Numbered from the stretch's first letter, positions 5,998 to 13,039 are shown. The stretch is 14,285 bases of DNA from JAKAFX01 sp043196285 (GCA_043196285.1 JBBYJL010000031.1:1-14285), one strand, 5' to 3'. The notes: a model not told the origin generated them from the letters alone. Program-made: numbers and translations.

Positions 5998-7701
5998 TCA
6001 GTATACCCTGGGAGCCGGCTTCCACTTGGTTATGTTCACCGGAATATATGTGAATTTTGGTCCGTCACTGCTGTAAGTGGCCATTGTGTGCTTCAGGAAG
6101 TTCACATCATCTCTCTCAGGATAATCCTTCCTGTAGTGACCGCCTCTACTTTCCTTCCTAAGAACAGCGCCCTTTGCAATCACCTCAGCGAGGTCAAGCA
6201 TGAATCCCACTTCAAGTGCCCATTCAAGCTCCAGATTGAAGACCTTGGACTTGTCTTCTATTGTTATTTTCCTGTACCTCTCCTGAAGGGCCTTTATGTT
6301 CTTTATTCCATTGTTGATGCCGTCCTCCGTCCTGAAGACGCCAACATTTGCATCCATGCTTATCCTGAGGTCTTCCCGTATCTTCGCAACATTCTCCCCT
6401 CCACTGCGTTTCATGAGGTCGTCCCAGAGCCTTGTTTCCTCAGCCTTTGCCCTGTCAGTGTTGAGTGATGGCACGGAGTGTCTCATCGCGTACTCTGCAG
6501 CCTTAACGCCCGCAAGGTTACCGAAAGCAAGGCATTCATTTGTTGAGTTTGAACCGAGCCTGTTCCCGCCATGAATGCTAATACATACGTTCTCTCCGGC
6601 ACCGTAAATTCCCTGCACAGGTGTTTCTGTCTCTTTGTTCACATGGATGCCCCCCATAGTATAGTGAGTGGCAGGCCTAACTGGAATCAAATCCTCTGCA
6701 GGATCTATTCCGTTGAACTTCTTTGCTATATCGGTGATCATTGGGAGCTTTTCCTCCAGTATGTCTGCCATGTGCCTCAGATCAAGGTTAACATAAACCG
6801 TATCACCGTACTTTCCCTTAACTCCTCTACCTGCTTCAATCTCCCACATAATTGCACGGGATACAATGTCCCTGGGAGCCTTTTCGAGTTTCGTCGCGGC
6901 GTACTTTTCCATAAACCTTTTTCCCTCGTTGTTGAGTAGATAGCCTCCCTCAGCTCTCGCAGCCTCGGTTATGAGGATACCAGAAGGCACCAGGCCTGTC
7001 GGATGGAACTGGATGAACTCCATATCCTTTAGGGGAAGACCTGCCCTGTATGCGATGGCGTCTCCATCGCCTGACACAGAGTGCGCATATGTACTGAACT
7101 GGTAAAGCCTGCCCGCACCGCCAGCGGCAAATATCAGCGACTTTCCCTGGAAAATTGTATACTCACTGTTCTTCAGGTTGATGGTCGTAAGTGCGTTGAA
7201 AGAATTGTTCTCTACGATAAGTGATGTCGCAAAATATTCATTGTAGATGTGTATGTTATCATATTTCAATGCCCTGCTGAAGAGCGTCTGCATGACATGA
7301 AAACCGGTTTTGTCGGCCGCAAATGTGGCTCTGGGATAACTGAGTCCTCCGAAGTCCCTCTGTGAGATCGTGCCATCAGGATTCCTGCTCCATGGGCAGC
7401 CCCAGTGATCAGTAGTGTATATCTGCTCTGGTACCAGTTTAACAAAATATTCGACTGCATCCTGATCCGCAAGATAGTCACTCCCCTTGATGGTATCATA
7501 GGAGTGCAGATCGAAATTGTCCTTCGGACTGAGAACAGCACTTGTACCGCCCTCGGCCGAAACGGAGTGAGACCGCAATGGATAAAGCTTCGAAACAAGC
7601 CCCACTGAGATTTTTTTATCGTGTTCAGCAGCAGCGACTGCGGCCCGCAGGCCAGCCATCCCACCACCAAGGATCAAAACGTCCTCCTTTATGATTTCCA
7701 A
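5998..7701 (-). CDS. sdhA: succinate dehydrogenase flavoprotein subunit
   Basis: A 567-residue catalytic subunit oxidising succinate to fumarate in the TCA cycle. The FAD-binding start is ILGGGMAGLRA (10-20). H45 in LRSHSVSAEGG is the covalent FAD attachment histidine. Active-site residues are recognisable: H233 (QFHPTG), R277 (APRDIV), H346 (ATHYTMGG) and R381 (NRLGSNS), matching E. coli H242, R286, H354 and R399. The length is close to the family norm (about 570-590). The start is TTG 7699-7701, the only good candidate in front of the FAD motif; GGTG lies 8 bases upstream, and an AT-rich box sits about 37 bases upstream. It is the first gene of a tight operon (A-B 10-base gap, B-C overlap, C-D 5-base gap). 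Succinate dehydrogenase rather than fumarate reductase is preferred by context. Confidence 0.96.
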   Translation of the reverse strand: MEIIKEDVLILGGGMAGLRAAVAAAEHDKKISVGLVSKLYPLRSHSVSAEGGTSAVLSPKDNFDLHSYDTIKGSDYLADQDAVEYFVKLVPEQIYTTDHWGCPWSRNPDGTISQRDFGGLSYPRATFAADKTGFHVMQTLFSRALKYDNIHIYNEYFATSLIVENNSFNALTTINLKNSEYTIFQGKSLIFAAGGAGRLYQFSTYAHSVSGDGDAIAYRAGLPLKDMEFIQFHPTGLVPSGILITEAARAEGGYLLNNEGKRFMEKYAATKLEKAPRDIVSRAIMWEIEAGRGVKGKYGDTVYVNLDLRHMADILEEKLPMITDIAKKFNGIDPAEDLIPVRPATHYTMGGIHVNKETETPVQGIYGAGENVCISIHGGNRLGSNSTNECLAFGNLAGVKAAEYAMRHSVPSLNTDRAKAEETRLWDDLMKRSGGENVAKIREDLRISMDANVGVFRTEDGINNGIKNIKALQERYRKITIEDKSKVFNLELEWALEVGFMLDLAEVIAKGAVLRKESRGGHYRKDYPERDDVNFLKHTMATYSSDGPKFTYIPVNITKWKPAPRVY

Positions 7702-7732
7702 TACAAATACACCGGAAGTTTATCATTGCTAA

Positions 7733-7742
7733 TAACTTAAAA
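7733..7742 (-). promoter_or_regulatory. TATA-like box for the sdh operon
   Basis: The minus strand reads TTTTAAGTTA. A start about 25 bases downstream (near 7713) gives a short leader that contains the GGTG ribosome-binding sequence before TTG 7701. A second TATA-like stretch, TTTATATTATC on the minus strand (7850-7860), could be an additional upstream promoter. Confidence 0.4.
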
Positions 7743-7771
7743 TTTTGTATGAAACTGGCTGAGTGATGCGT

Positions 7772-7789
7772 TGATTATAGTGATTATAT
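7772..7789. repeat. tandem 9-bp repeat upstream of sdhA
   Basis: TGATTATAG is followed directly by TGATTATAT, about 70 bases before the sdhA start. Nearby, CTGAAT-N8-ATTCAG (7823-7842) forms a 6-bp inverted repeat. Either could be a regulator site, but both are short and AT-rich enough to be chance. Confidence 0.35.
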
Positions 7790-7895
7790 TTTGGTATCTG
7801 CCACGAGAGAGATTACAAGCCCCTGAATGCTTTCGAATTCAGCCCGCCAAGATAATATAAACCTGAGGCTGGATTGCACAAAACAACAAAATGTA

Positions 7896-8216
7896 TTAGT
7901 CACTTATCTCATTCTCTGGCATTCTTCTCCTTAAAGCCCGGTTTATCGTATATACAATACCTTTGGAAATGGTACTTATGAATAGACCTTGAAGCATGAA
8001 GTAAGAAGGTTGATGGTTGCTCAGAATTGTCCCCTCATTTTCGTTATTGCGAAGCAACATTTGGAGAGGGCCAAATGCTACTAAGGTTCCTATCCAATAA
8101 ATTATCGCAGACTTGTAGTACCTCGAGTTCGTATGATTCAATTTTATCACTATATCATCGTCCTGCCTGAAAATATAACATGTAATGATATTTACTTTAG
8201 TAGCTGGCTGAATCAA
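7896..8216 (-). CDS. small hypothetical membrane protein
   Basis: Not recognised. The open frame of 106 codons begins at TTG 8214-8216. Two hydrophobic segments are visible (about residues 35-55, YYKSAIIYWIGTLVAFG, and 72-90, containing MLQGLFIST), joined by a polar loop, with a basic RALRRR stretch near the C terminus. That favours a two-helix protein with cytosolic ends. A better start may be GTG 8148-8150 (84 residues, M-I-K-L-N-H), because TGTTATATTT on the minus strand lies about 25 bases upstream, the leaderless spacing used by other genes here. It is divergent from hsp20, and the two promoter regions overlap or abut (8220-8300). T-rich sequence follows the stop (minus strand TTTTGTTGTTTTG). 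No Shine-Dalgarno is evident at the TTG. Confidence 0.5.
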   Translation of the reverse strand: MIQPATKVNIITCYIFRQDDDIVIKLNHTNSRYYKSAIIYWIGTLVAFGPLQMLLRNNENEGTILSNHQPSYFMLQGLFISTISKGIVYTINRALRRRMPENEISD

Positions 8217-8251
8217 GCTGGGTTATCAAATGCTATTCAAAATTACGGAAA

Positions 8252-8263
8252 AATTTTAAATAG
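8252..8263 (+). promoter_or_regulatory. TATA box of hsp20
   Basis: AATTTTAAATAG is preceded by the purine-rich ACGGAAAA (BRE-like). Transcription would start about 25 bases downstream, near 8284, at the edge of the palindrome at 8281. The box is nearly symmetrical and might also serve the divergent gene. Confidence 0.55.
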
Positions 8264-8280
8264 TATTATGTAATCCTAAG

Positions 8281-8301
8281 TTGACAACTAAATGTTGTTA
8301 A
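8281..8301. promoter_or_regulatory. inverted repeat at the hsp20 start site, probable heat-shock operator
   Basis: TTGACAAC-N5-GTTGTTAA is an 8-5-8 inverted repeat with a single mismatched pair. It covers the predicted transcription start and ends 3 bases before the Shine-Dalgarno. As recalled, the Archaeoglobus HSR1 site is CTAAC-N5-GTTAG, with the same 5-base spacer and a similar core (here ACAAC-N5-GTTGT). A repressor bound here would block polymerase recruitment. The regulator is probably the product of the next gene. Confidence 0.6.
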
Positions 8302-8303
8302 CT

Positions 8304-8311
8304 AGAGGTGA
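8304..8311 (+). promoter_or_regulatory. strong ribosome binding site of hsp20
   Basis: AGAGGTGA/GAGGTGAT is a near-perfect complement of the archaeal 16S 3' end, 5-6 bases before ATG 8317. It fixes the start at 8317 and rules out the in-frame GTG at 8308, which lies inside the site. Confidence 0.75.
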
Positions 8312-8316
8312 TAAAA

Positions 8317-8868
8317 ATGGTTGGAAGAAAGAACAGAGACGATGACTGGAGAGACGACTTATTCGACAGTTTCTTTGGAGACTTTGACTTTGATTTCAAG
8401 AAACTGAACGAAAGGATGTTCAGGATATTCGACAGTTTCAGGAAGAACATGGCAAGCGATGGAGATGAACCCTATGTATACGGTTTCACCTTCAAGATGG
8501 GACCTGATGGAAAACCACAGTTCCAGGAGTTTGGAAATGTTCCGGAACTCAGGAGATTCAATCCGTCGCTCGGATCTGATGCAACAGCCAGGGAGCCCAT
8601 AACGGACATAAACGAGGACAAGGAGAAGGTCTATATCACGGTCGAACTCCCCGGAATATCCAAGGATAACATTGATCTGAGTGTGAATGAGGATTCGGTC
8701 GTCATAAGCGTGAGTGAGGGACCTAGGAAATACTATAAGTCGGTTGATCTCAGGGAACCTGTGATTCCTGACTCTGCCAGTGCGAAGTTCACCAATGGAA
8801 TACTCGACCTCACACTGTCAAAGCAGAGAAAGGGTGAATCCGGTGGAAAGAAGATAAAAATTGAGTGA
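8317..8868 (+). CDS. hsp20: small heat shock protein, Hsp20/alpha-crystallin family
   Basis: A 183-residue ATP-independent holdase chaperone. The N-terminal arm is charged and rich in D/F (DLFDSFFGDFDFDF), followed by the archaeal-type segment YGFTFKMGPDGKP...EFGN (55-74). The alpha-crystallin domain covers about 93-168, beginning REPITDI and including VELPGISKDNI and the hallmark A156-K-F-T-N-G-I-L-D-L (the A-x-x-x-n-G-x-L motif). The C-terminal tail ends with I180-K-I182, the IxI motif that docks into neighbouring subunits during oligomer assembly. It is cytosolic. The gene has a leader with a strong Shine-Dalgarno and a palindromic operator, and is followed 15 bases later by an ArsR-type regulator, so heat-inducible, autoregulated co-expression is likely. 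Confidence 0.94.
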   Translation: MVGRKNRDDDWRDDLFDSFFGDFDFDFKKLNERMFRIFDSFRKNMASDGDEPYVYGFTFKMGPDGKPQFQEFGNVPELRRFNPSLGSDATAREPITDINEDKEKVYITVELPGISKDNIDLSVNEDSVVISVSEGPRKYYKSVDLREPVIPDSASAKFTNGILDLTLSKQRKGESGGKKIKIE

Positions 8869-8883
8869 AGGCTGTGATGCGCT

Positions 8884-9495
8884 GTGAGCACGGATGACTC
8901 CATAGAGGAATTCATCTCTGCGCTCGAAAACGAGACCCGGAGAGAAATACTTAGAAGACTTATCCTTGATAAATCCTATGCTCTTGAGATAAGCAGGAAT
9001 ATAGGAGTCTCACAGCAAGCCATCAATAAACATCTCATTTTTCTTGAAAATGCCAAACTTATAATCCCAGAAGGATTTATTCCAAGTTCACTCGGAGCAA
9101 AGAGAAAACTTTACAAACCCACCGGCTTTTCAACTCTGATCATCGACTATTCCAGGAATTTCTTTGACATTAACCGGTATAGTCTGGATTTCGACAACGT
9201 TCAGCAGGAGCCCGCAGAGAAAGATCCTTCAAGGCTTTTTGACCGTCTGTCAGAGATTGCCAAGAGGCTGGATAATCTCATGAAGGAAAGAGAGGTTCTC
9301 ATAAAGGAAAAGGATCGCATAATAGAAAATATCTCAGATCTTATAGATTCTTTTGCCAGGGATGAACTTACCAGAAGGATTATGAGAGAGTACCTTGAAT
9401 CATTGAGTGTCAAGAAAGTTTCACAAAGTCTTTCCATACCCGAACCTGCTGTTGAGATAATAATTGACAAGTTCCTCCGGGAAATCACATATTAA
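8884..9495 (+). CDS. ArsR-type winged-helix regulator, Phr/HSR1-like heat-shock repressor
   Basis: 203 residues, the size of Pyrococcus Phr as recalled. An ArsR-like winged helix covers about 7-80: E-N-E-T-R-R-E-I-L helix 1, the recognition region ISRNIGVSQQAINKHLIFLE (36-55) and a wing AKRKLYKPT (72-80). A long coiled coil follows (118-156, heptad-like L/I, very charged) and then a C-terminal helical part (160-203) whose VKKVSQSLSIPEPAVEIII pattern itself resembles a helix-turn-helix. No metal-binding cysteines are present, unlike ArsR/SmtB sensors. The start GTG 8884 is supported by GTGAT (8874-8878) 5 bases upstream. It lies 15 bases after hsp20 and is probably co-transcribed with it, binding the inverted repeat at 8281-8301. 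Family membership is clear; the heat-shock role is inferred from context. Confidence 0.82.
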   Translation: MSTDDSIEEFISALENETRREILRRLILDKSYALEISRNIGVSQQAINKHLIFLENAKLIIPEGFIPSSLGAKRKLYKPTGFSTLIIDYSRNFFDINRYSLDFDNVQQEPAEKDPSRLFDRLSEIAKRLDNLMKEREVLIKEKDRIIENISDLIDSFARDELTRRIMREYLESLSVKKVSQSLSIPEPAVEIIIDKFLREITY

Positions 9496-9500
9496 ATAAT
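9491..9500 (+). promoter_or_regulatory. TATA-like box for the PfkB-family kinase
   Basis: ATTAAATAAT overlaps the stop of the regulator gene and is centred about 29 bases before ATG 9525, which has no Shine-Dalgarno. A leaderless transcript is suggested. Confidence 0.4.
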
Positions 9501-9524
9501 TTCTCGACATCACTCTATGGATCA

Positions 9525-10415
9525 ATGAACAGGAGATTAGCGTTTTTCGGCCATGTGAATATCGATATCATTCTTGTCACTCCGGTGATCCACAGTCATG
9601 GGTCTTCCGAGGTTACTGCTGTCAGGGAACAGTGGGGTGGAACGGCGGGAAACTTTGCCATCGTAGCATCAAAGTTGGGTGTTTCTTTTGATATTTATGG
9701 AGCTGTCTCGAGATCGACCCATGGGAGATATCTTGATTATCTGCAATCACTCGGCATTGATCTTTCAACATTACAGATCTCTGATGATACTATGGGACCT
9801 GTATGTTATGTCGTCACCAACAGAAGTGACCAGCTTTACTACATGCATCAGGGGCCCATGGGTAACTGGAAGCCTAGCGCTTCTGATCTGAGGAAAACGG
9901 ATTATGATGTTGTACATTTTTCCACTGGTCCGCTTGACCGGTACTCAGCAATTGCCAAGGACATAAATTCGGCAGTCACATTTGATCCAGGTCAGGAGAT
10001 TAACTACAGGTACAGCAGAGAGGACATTGAGTCGATGCTGAAACGATCCAGGATTGTGATACTTAATGATTATGAAATGTCGCTTATGACTAAAATCCTT
10101 GGGAAGACACAGGATGAGGTGATCAGTTCCTGTAAATCGGTGATAGTCACGGAAGGTCAGCGGGGTGTCACCATATATGACAACGGAGAGAGCATGCATG
10201 TGAATTCCATTCCTGTCGAATATGTGAAGGATACTGTCGGCGCTGGAGACTCCTTCAGAGCCGGTCTCTATTTTGGTCTCCAGAGGAACCATAACCTGTT
10301 CGATTCCGTTATGTTCGGCCAGATTTCTGCTTCAAGATCCATTGAAACAGGAATCATGAATTTTGATCTTAACGCTGACAAAATGCTGGCTGAATTTGAA
10401 AAAAACGCGAAGTAA
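9525..10415 (+). CDS. PfkB-family (ribokinase-like) sugar or nucleoside kinase
   Basis: A 296-residue cytosolic kinase. The first signature is W37-G-G-T-A-G-N43, the substrate-binding GG...N region. The second is K235-D-T-V-G-A-G-D242-S-F, with the anion hole GAGD and catalytic base D242. N181 in LNDYE matches the magnesium/phosphate-site N-x-x-E motif, and VTEGQRG (208-214) is the ATP-binding strand region. The length is normal for the family. Substrate cannot be fixed from motifs. A broad-specificity nucleoside kinase of this family is known from Thermoplasma (Ta0880) and Methanocaldococcus, so a nucleoside kinase is a good guess; ribokinase or a 2-keto-3-deoxygluconate kinase are alternatives. 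ATG 9525 is leaderless-like, 29 bases after the regulator's stop. Confidence 0.88.
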   Translation: MNRRLAFFGHVNIDIILVTPVIHSHGSSEVTAVREQWGGTAGNFAIVASKLGVSFDIYGAVSRSTHGRYLDYLQSLGIDLSTLQISDDTMGPVCYVVTNRSDQLYYMHQGPMGNWKPSASDLRKTDYDVVHFSTGPLDRYSAIAKDINSAVTFDPGQEINYRYSREDIESMLKRSRIVILNDYEMSLMTKILGKTQDEVISSCKSVIVTEGQRGVTIYDNGESMHVNSIPVEYVKDTVGAGDSFRAGLYFGLQRNHNLFDSVMFGQISASRSIETGIMNFDLNADKMLAEFEKNAK

Positions 10416-10450
10416 AACCTTTTATATCCACAGCCGGCATAAAACAAACA

Positions 10451-10459
10451 TTAAAAATA
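10451..10459 (+). promoter_or_regulatory. TATA box for the gamma-carbonic anhydrase-like gene
   Basis: TTAAAAATA is centred about 23-26 bases before ATG 10478/10481. A second TATA-like sequence, TTTTATATCC (10421-10430), lies further upstream and could give a leader of about 30 bases, but no Shine-Dalgarno is seen. Confidence 0.45.
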
Positions 10460-10477
10460 TGATTAAACGCTCTGCGG

Positions 10478-11005
10478 ATGATGACAGTTTACGAGTTTGA
10501 AGGCAGAGTACCCAGGATAGACGAATCAGCCTACATTTTCCCCAACTCAACGATCATTGGAGATGTGAAGATAGGAAGGGAGACATGGATAGGCCCTGGC
10601 GCAGTGCTGAGAGGCGATTATGGAACAATAGAGATTGGTGATGGATCAGCAGTTGAGGATAACTGCGTCATACATGCAAGACCAGGAGAGAAGACCAGCA
10701 TTGGAGATCATGTCACCATAGGACATCTGAGCGTGATACACACTGGAAATATACATGACTGGGCCGTGATCGGAATGCAGGCCGTCGTTTCTGATTTCTC
10801 GATCATTGGACAGTGGGCAGCAATAGGAGAGGGTGCGGTCATCAAGTCAAGATTCGAGGTTCCTGACGAGAGCATTGCAGTTGGTGTCCCCGCCAAGATC
10901 ATAGGAAAGGTTGACCAGAACTATAAGGATCTATGGACAAAGTACAAGGAGAATTATAACTCGTTCTGCCGTAGATACAGAAAAATAGAAATGAGAGGCG
11001 TTTGA
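10478..11005 (+). CDS. gamma-class carbonic anhydrase-like protein (left-handed beta-helix)
   Basis: A 175-residue hexapeptide-repeat protein (repeats such as IGDVKI, IGPGAV, IGDGSA, IGEGAV, about 27-140) that forms a trimeric left-handed beta-helix, ending with a charged alpha-helix. The three metal ligands of the family are present at H66, H83 and H88, together with R45-G-D47 (equivalent to Cam R59 and D61). The position of the catalytic Gln of Cam (Q75, usually V-Q-D-N) is E60 here (V-E-D-N), and the acidic loop of Cam is absent, as in CamH/YrdA-type members. Hydration of CO2 is possible, but many members have no shown activity, so an acyltransferase-like or unknown role remains open. The start may be ATG 10478 or ATG 10481, both at leaderless distance from the TATA box. 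Confidence 0.85.
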   Translation: MMTVYEFEGRVPRIDESAYIFPNSTIIGDVKIGRETWIGPGAVLRGDYGTIEIGDGSAVEDNCVIHARPGEKTSIGDHVTIGHLSVIHTGNIHDWAVIGMQAVVSDFSIIGQWAAIGEGAVIKSRFEVPDESIAVGVPAKIIGKVDQNYKDLWTKYKENYNSFCRRYRKIEMRGV

Positions 11006-11013
11006 AGCCAAAG

Positions 11014-11021
11014 TTTTTATT
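11014..11021 (+). promoter_or_regulatory. TATA box for eno
   Basis: TTTTTATT is preceded by CCAAAG (BRE-like) and centred about 24 bases before ATG 11042. No Shine-Dalgarno is present, so eno is probably leaderless. Confidence 0.5.
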
Positions 11022-11041
11022 GAGTGTACCAATCTTTATTT

Positions 11042-12256
11042 ATGGCTGAAGATTTCGAAATAATAGATGCAAAGGTCAGGAAGATACTCGATTCAAGGGG
11101 CAATCCCACCGTGGAGGCTGAAATATACCTTCCTTTCTCTATGGGCAGGACTTCAGCGCCTTCAGGCGCGAGCACCGGTGCCACTGAGGTTGCTTCGTTC
11201 CCCAAGAATGGTCCGGATGAATCCATCAAGTTCTTCAACACCAAGGTAAGAAGCGCCATACTAGGCTTCAACGCAATGGATCAGCGAACTTTTGACAGGG
11301 TCCTGACAGAACTGGACGGGACAGACAATTTTTCAAATATGGGCGGAAACCTTTCAACAGCACTATCACTCGCAAATGCCAAAGCTGTAGCAGGCTCACT
11401 CGGAATACCTCTCTACGGATACGTGGGGGGCGCTCTGAGGTTCAAGTTTCCCCATCCCATCGGAAACGTCCTTGGAGGTGGTAAACACTCCAGGAACGGC
11501 ACGACCATACAGGAATTCCTTGTGTCATCACAGGGAAAAACAATCTATGAGTCGATCCTCACCAATTCCCTTGTACACAGGAGAATAGGGAAACTTCTCG
11601 AGGAAAAGCTTCCAAACCAGAGCATAGGGGTTGGAGATGAGAGAGCATGGACTGCAAACATATCCGACGAGGACGCGATAGATATAGTCAAGAGAGCCTC
11701 AAAAGAGATATCCCAGGAGAAAAAGATTGAGATAAAGATGGGCGTAGATTTCGCTGCTTCCTCATTCTACAAGGATGGAAAGTATCACTACAAGTCCAGA
11801 ACTCTTGACCAGGGGGAGCAGGTAGACTATGCTGTGAAATTATCAAAGGAGCACGGATTCTACTTCATCGAAGATCCTATGAACGAAACTGATTTTGAAG
11901 GCTTCTCAATGATAACTAAAGAGACTGGAAACAAGGCCCTCATTGTCGGTGATGATCTCTACACGACGAATCCGGAAAGGATCAAGGAAGGGATCAGTAA
12001 GAAATCAACCAATGCTGTCCTGATCAAGGTGAACCAGATAGGCACGCTTTCAAGGACACAGGATGCGGTTGATACTGCAACCCTGGCGGGGTGGAAGAAT
12101 GTCATATCTCACAGGAGTGGAGAGACCGATGATGACTTCATAGCGCATCTGTCTATTGCCTTCGGCAGCGAATTCATAAAGACCGGAACAATTGGTGGCG
12201 AGAGGCTGGCCAAGCTGAACGAACTGGTGAGGATCCAGGAAGAATTCCAGTCCTGA
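11042..12256 (+). CDS. eno: enolase (phosphopyruvate hydratase)
   Basis: 404 residues from ATG 11042. It interconverts 2-phosphoglycerate and phosphoenolpyruvate in the cytosol, using magnesium. Conserved elements are DSRGNPTVE (17-25), SGASTGATE (41-49), HPIGNVLGGGKHS (138-150), metal ligands D236, E277 (FIEDP) and D304 (VGDDL), catalytic base K329 (LIKVNQIGT) and the SHRSGET loop (356-362). Catalytic E200 is kept in V-G-D-E, but the usual G-G-F-A-P after it is replaced by R-A-W-T-A. The protein is shorter than bacterial enolases (about 430), as expected for this lineage. The in-frame GTG at 11024 is rejected because it leaves no room for a promoter, and ATG 11042 has perfect leaderless spacing. 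Co-transcribed with dph5, 4 bases downstream. Confidence 0.96.
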   Translation: MAEDFEIIDAKVRKILDSRGNPTVEAEIYLPFSMGRTSAPSGASTGATEVASFPKNGPDESIKFFNTKVRSAILGFNAMDQRTFDRVLTELDGTDNFSNMGGNLSTALSLANAKAVAGSLGIPLYGYVGGALRFKFPHPIGNVLGGGKHSRNGTTIQEFLVSSQGKTIYESILTNSLVHRRIGKLLEEKLPNQSIGVGDERAWTANISDEDAIDIVKRASKEISQEKKIEIKMGVDFAASSFYKDGKYHYKSRTLDQGEQVDYAVKLSKEHGFYFIEDPMNETDFEGFSMITKETGNKALIVGDDLYTTNPERIKEGISKKSTNAVLIKVNQIGTLSRTQDAVDTATLAGWKNVISHRSGETDDDFIAHLSIAFGSEFIKTGTIGGERLAKLNELVRIQEEFQS

Positions 12257-12260
12257 TAGA

Positions 12261-13022
12261 ATGCTGAAAATTATCGGGATGGGACTTTCGGGCCTGGGTT
12301 CCATGACCATTGACGGTCTTTCTGCTCTGAGATCATGCGAAATCGCCTATTATGACTCATACACATCCATCCTGCCTGATGGTGCCATAGAGGATATTTC
12401 CAGGGCTGCAGGCAGAGAGATCATTCCTGCGAACCGCTACATGCTGGAGAACAGCAACGAGATTCTGCAGAAAGCATCTGAAAGCGATATCTGCCTTCTG
12501 GTTGCCGGTGATCCACTGTCAGCGACAACCCATTTTGAATTAATCCACGAGGCTATGGCTCGGGGAATTGATGTGGACATCCTGTCAAACGCGTCTGTAA
12601 TACTCTTTGCCCCACTGATTCTCGGTCTTTACGTCTACAGGATCGGTCCCCCGGTTTCATTGCCCTTCGTTGATGATAAATTTTTTCCCTTGAGTCCTTA
12701 CAGGAAGATAAAGAAGAATCTTGACAATGGCTTCCACACACTTGTGCTGCTTGATCTGCGCGACGGAAAAAACATGACTGTTCCGGAATCATTATCGATA
12801 TTAAGGAGGATGGAAGAGAAGGTAAAGGATGGGCTCATAACTGATGACAGGTTCCTTTGCATTGTCTCCAGAGCCGGAAGAGTGGATCAGACTATTTTAT
12901 GTGGCAGACTTGGCGATCTGGAAAATGCCAACTTAAGTGATCCCGTCAGCCTTGTGATACCCGCAGAGCTTTCCGACCAGGAAAGAGTATATATTAGCGG
13001 ATATGTACTACAAAATCAATAG
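12261..13022 (+). CDS. dph5: diphthine synthase (diphthamide biosynthesis methyltransferase)
   Basis: A 253-residue S-adenosylmethionine-dependent methyltransferase of the tetrapyrrole-methylase fold, which methylates the modified histidine of elongation factor 2 in diphthamide synthesis. Markers are the N-terminal IIGMGLSGLGSMTI (4-17), YYDSYTS (30-36), the GDPLSATTH motif (83-91), the S-N-A-S region (109-112) and YRIGPPVSLPF (126-136). The family usually has H-N-A-S; here the His is Ser. The length is usual (about 250-285). It begins 4 bases after the eno stop, with only TGAT before the ATG, so it depends on the eno transcript. No other diphthamide gene is in the window. Confidence 0.92.
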   Translation: MLKIIGMGLSGLGSMTIDGLSALRSCEIAYYDSYTSILPDGAIEDISRAAGREIIPANRYMLENSNEILQKASESDICLLVAGDPLSATTHFELIHEAMARGIDVDILSNASVILFAPLILGLYVYRIGPPVSLPFVDDKFFPLSPYRKIKKNLDNGFHTLVLLDLRDGKNMTVPESLSILRRMEEKVKDGLITDDRFLCIVSRAGRVDQTILCGRLGDLENANLSDPVSLVIPAELSDQERVYISGYVLQNQ

Positions 13023-13032
13023 TAACATGGAA

Positions 13033-13039
13033 ATTTTTC
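13033..13039 (+). terminator. short T-run after dph5 (weak terminator candidate)
   Basis: ATTTTTC, 11 bases after the dph5 stop, is the nearest T-run on the coding strand. It is only five T's long. The remainder of 13040-13207 holds another ATTTTTCG and two copies of the palindrome CAGATCTG (13039-13046, 13154-13161), and no gene is seen there. Confidence 0.25.

Noticed and set aside
6088..6939. Three overlapping plus-strand open frames inside sdhA
   Set aside because: They are antisense to a clear sdhA frame, have low-complexity or Cys/His-odd composition and no recognisable motif, and overlap each other; they are shadow frames.
8308..8316. GTG 8308 as start of hsp20
   Set aside because: This codon lies within the Shine-Dalgarno GAGGTGAT that serves ATG 8317.
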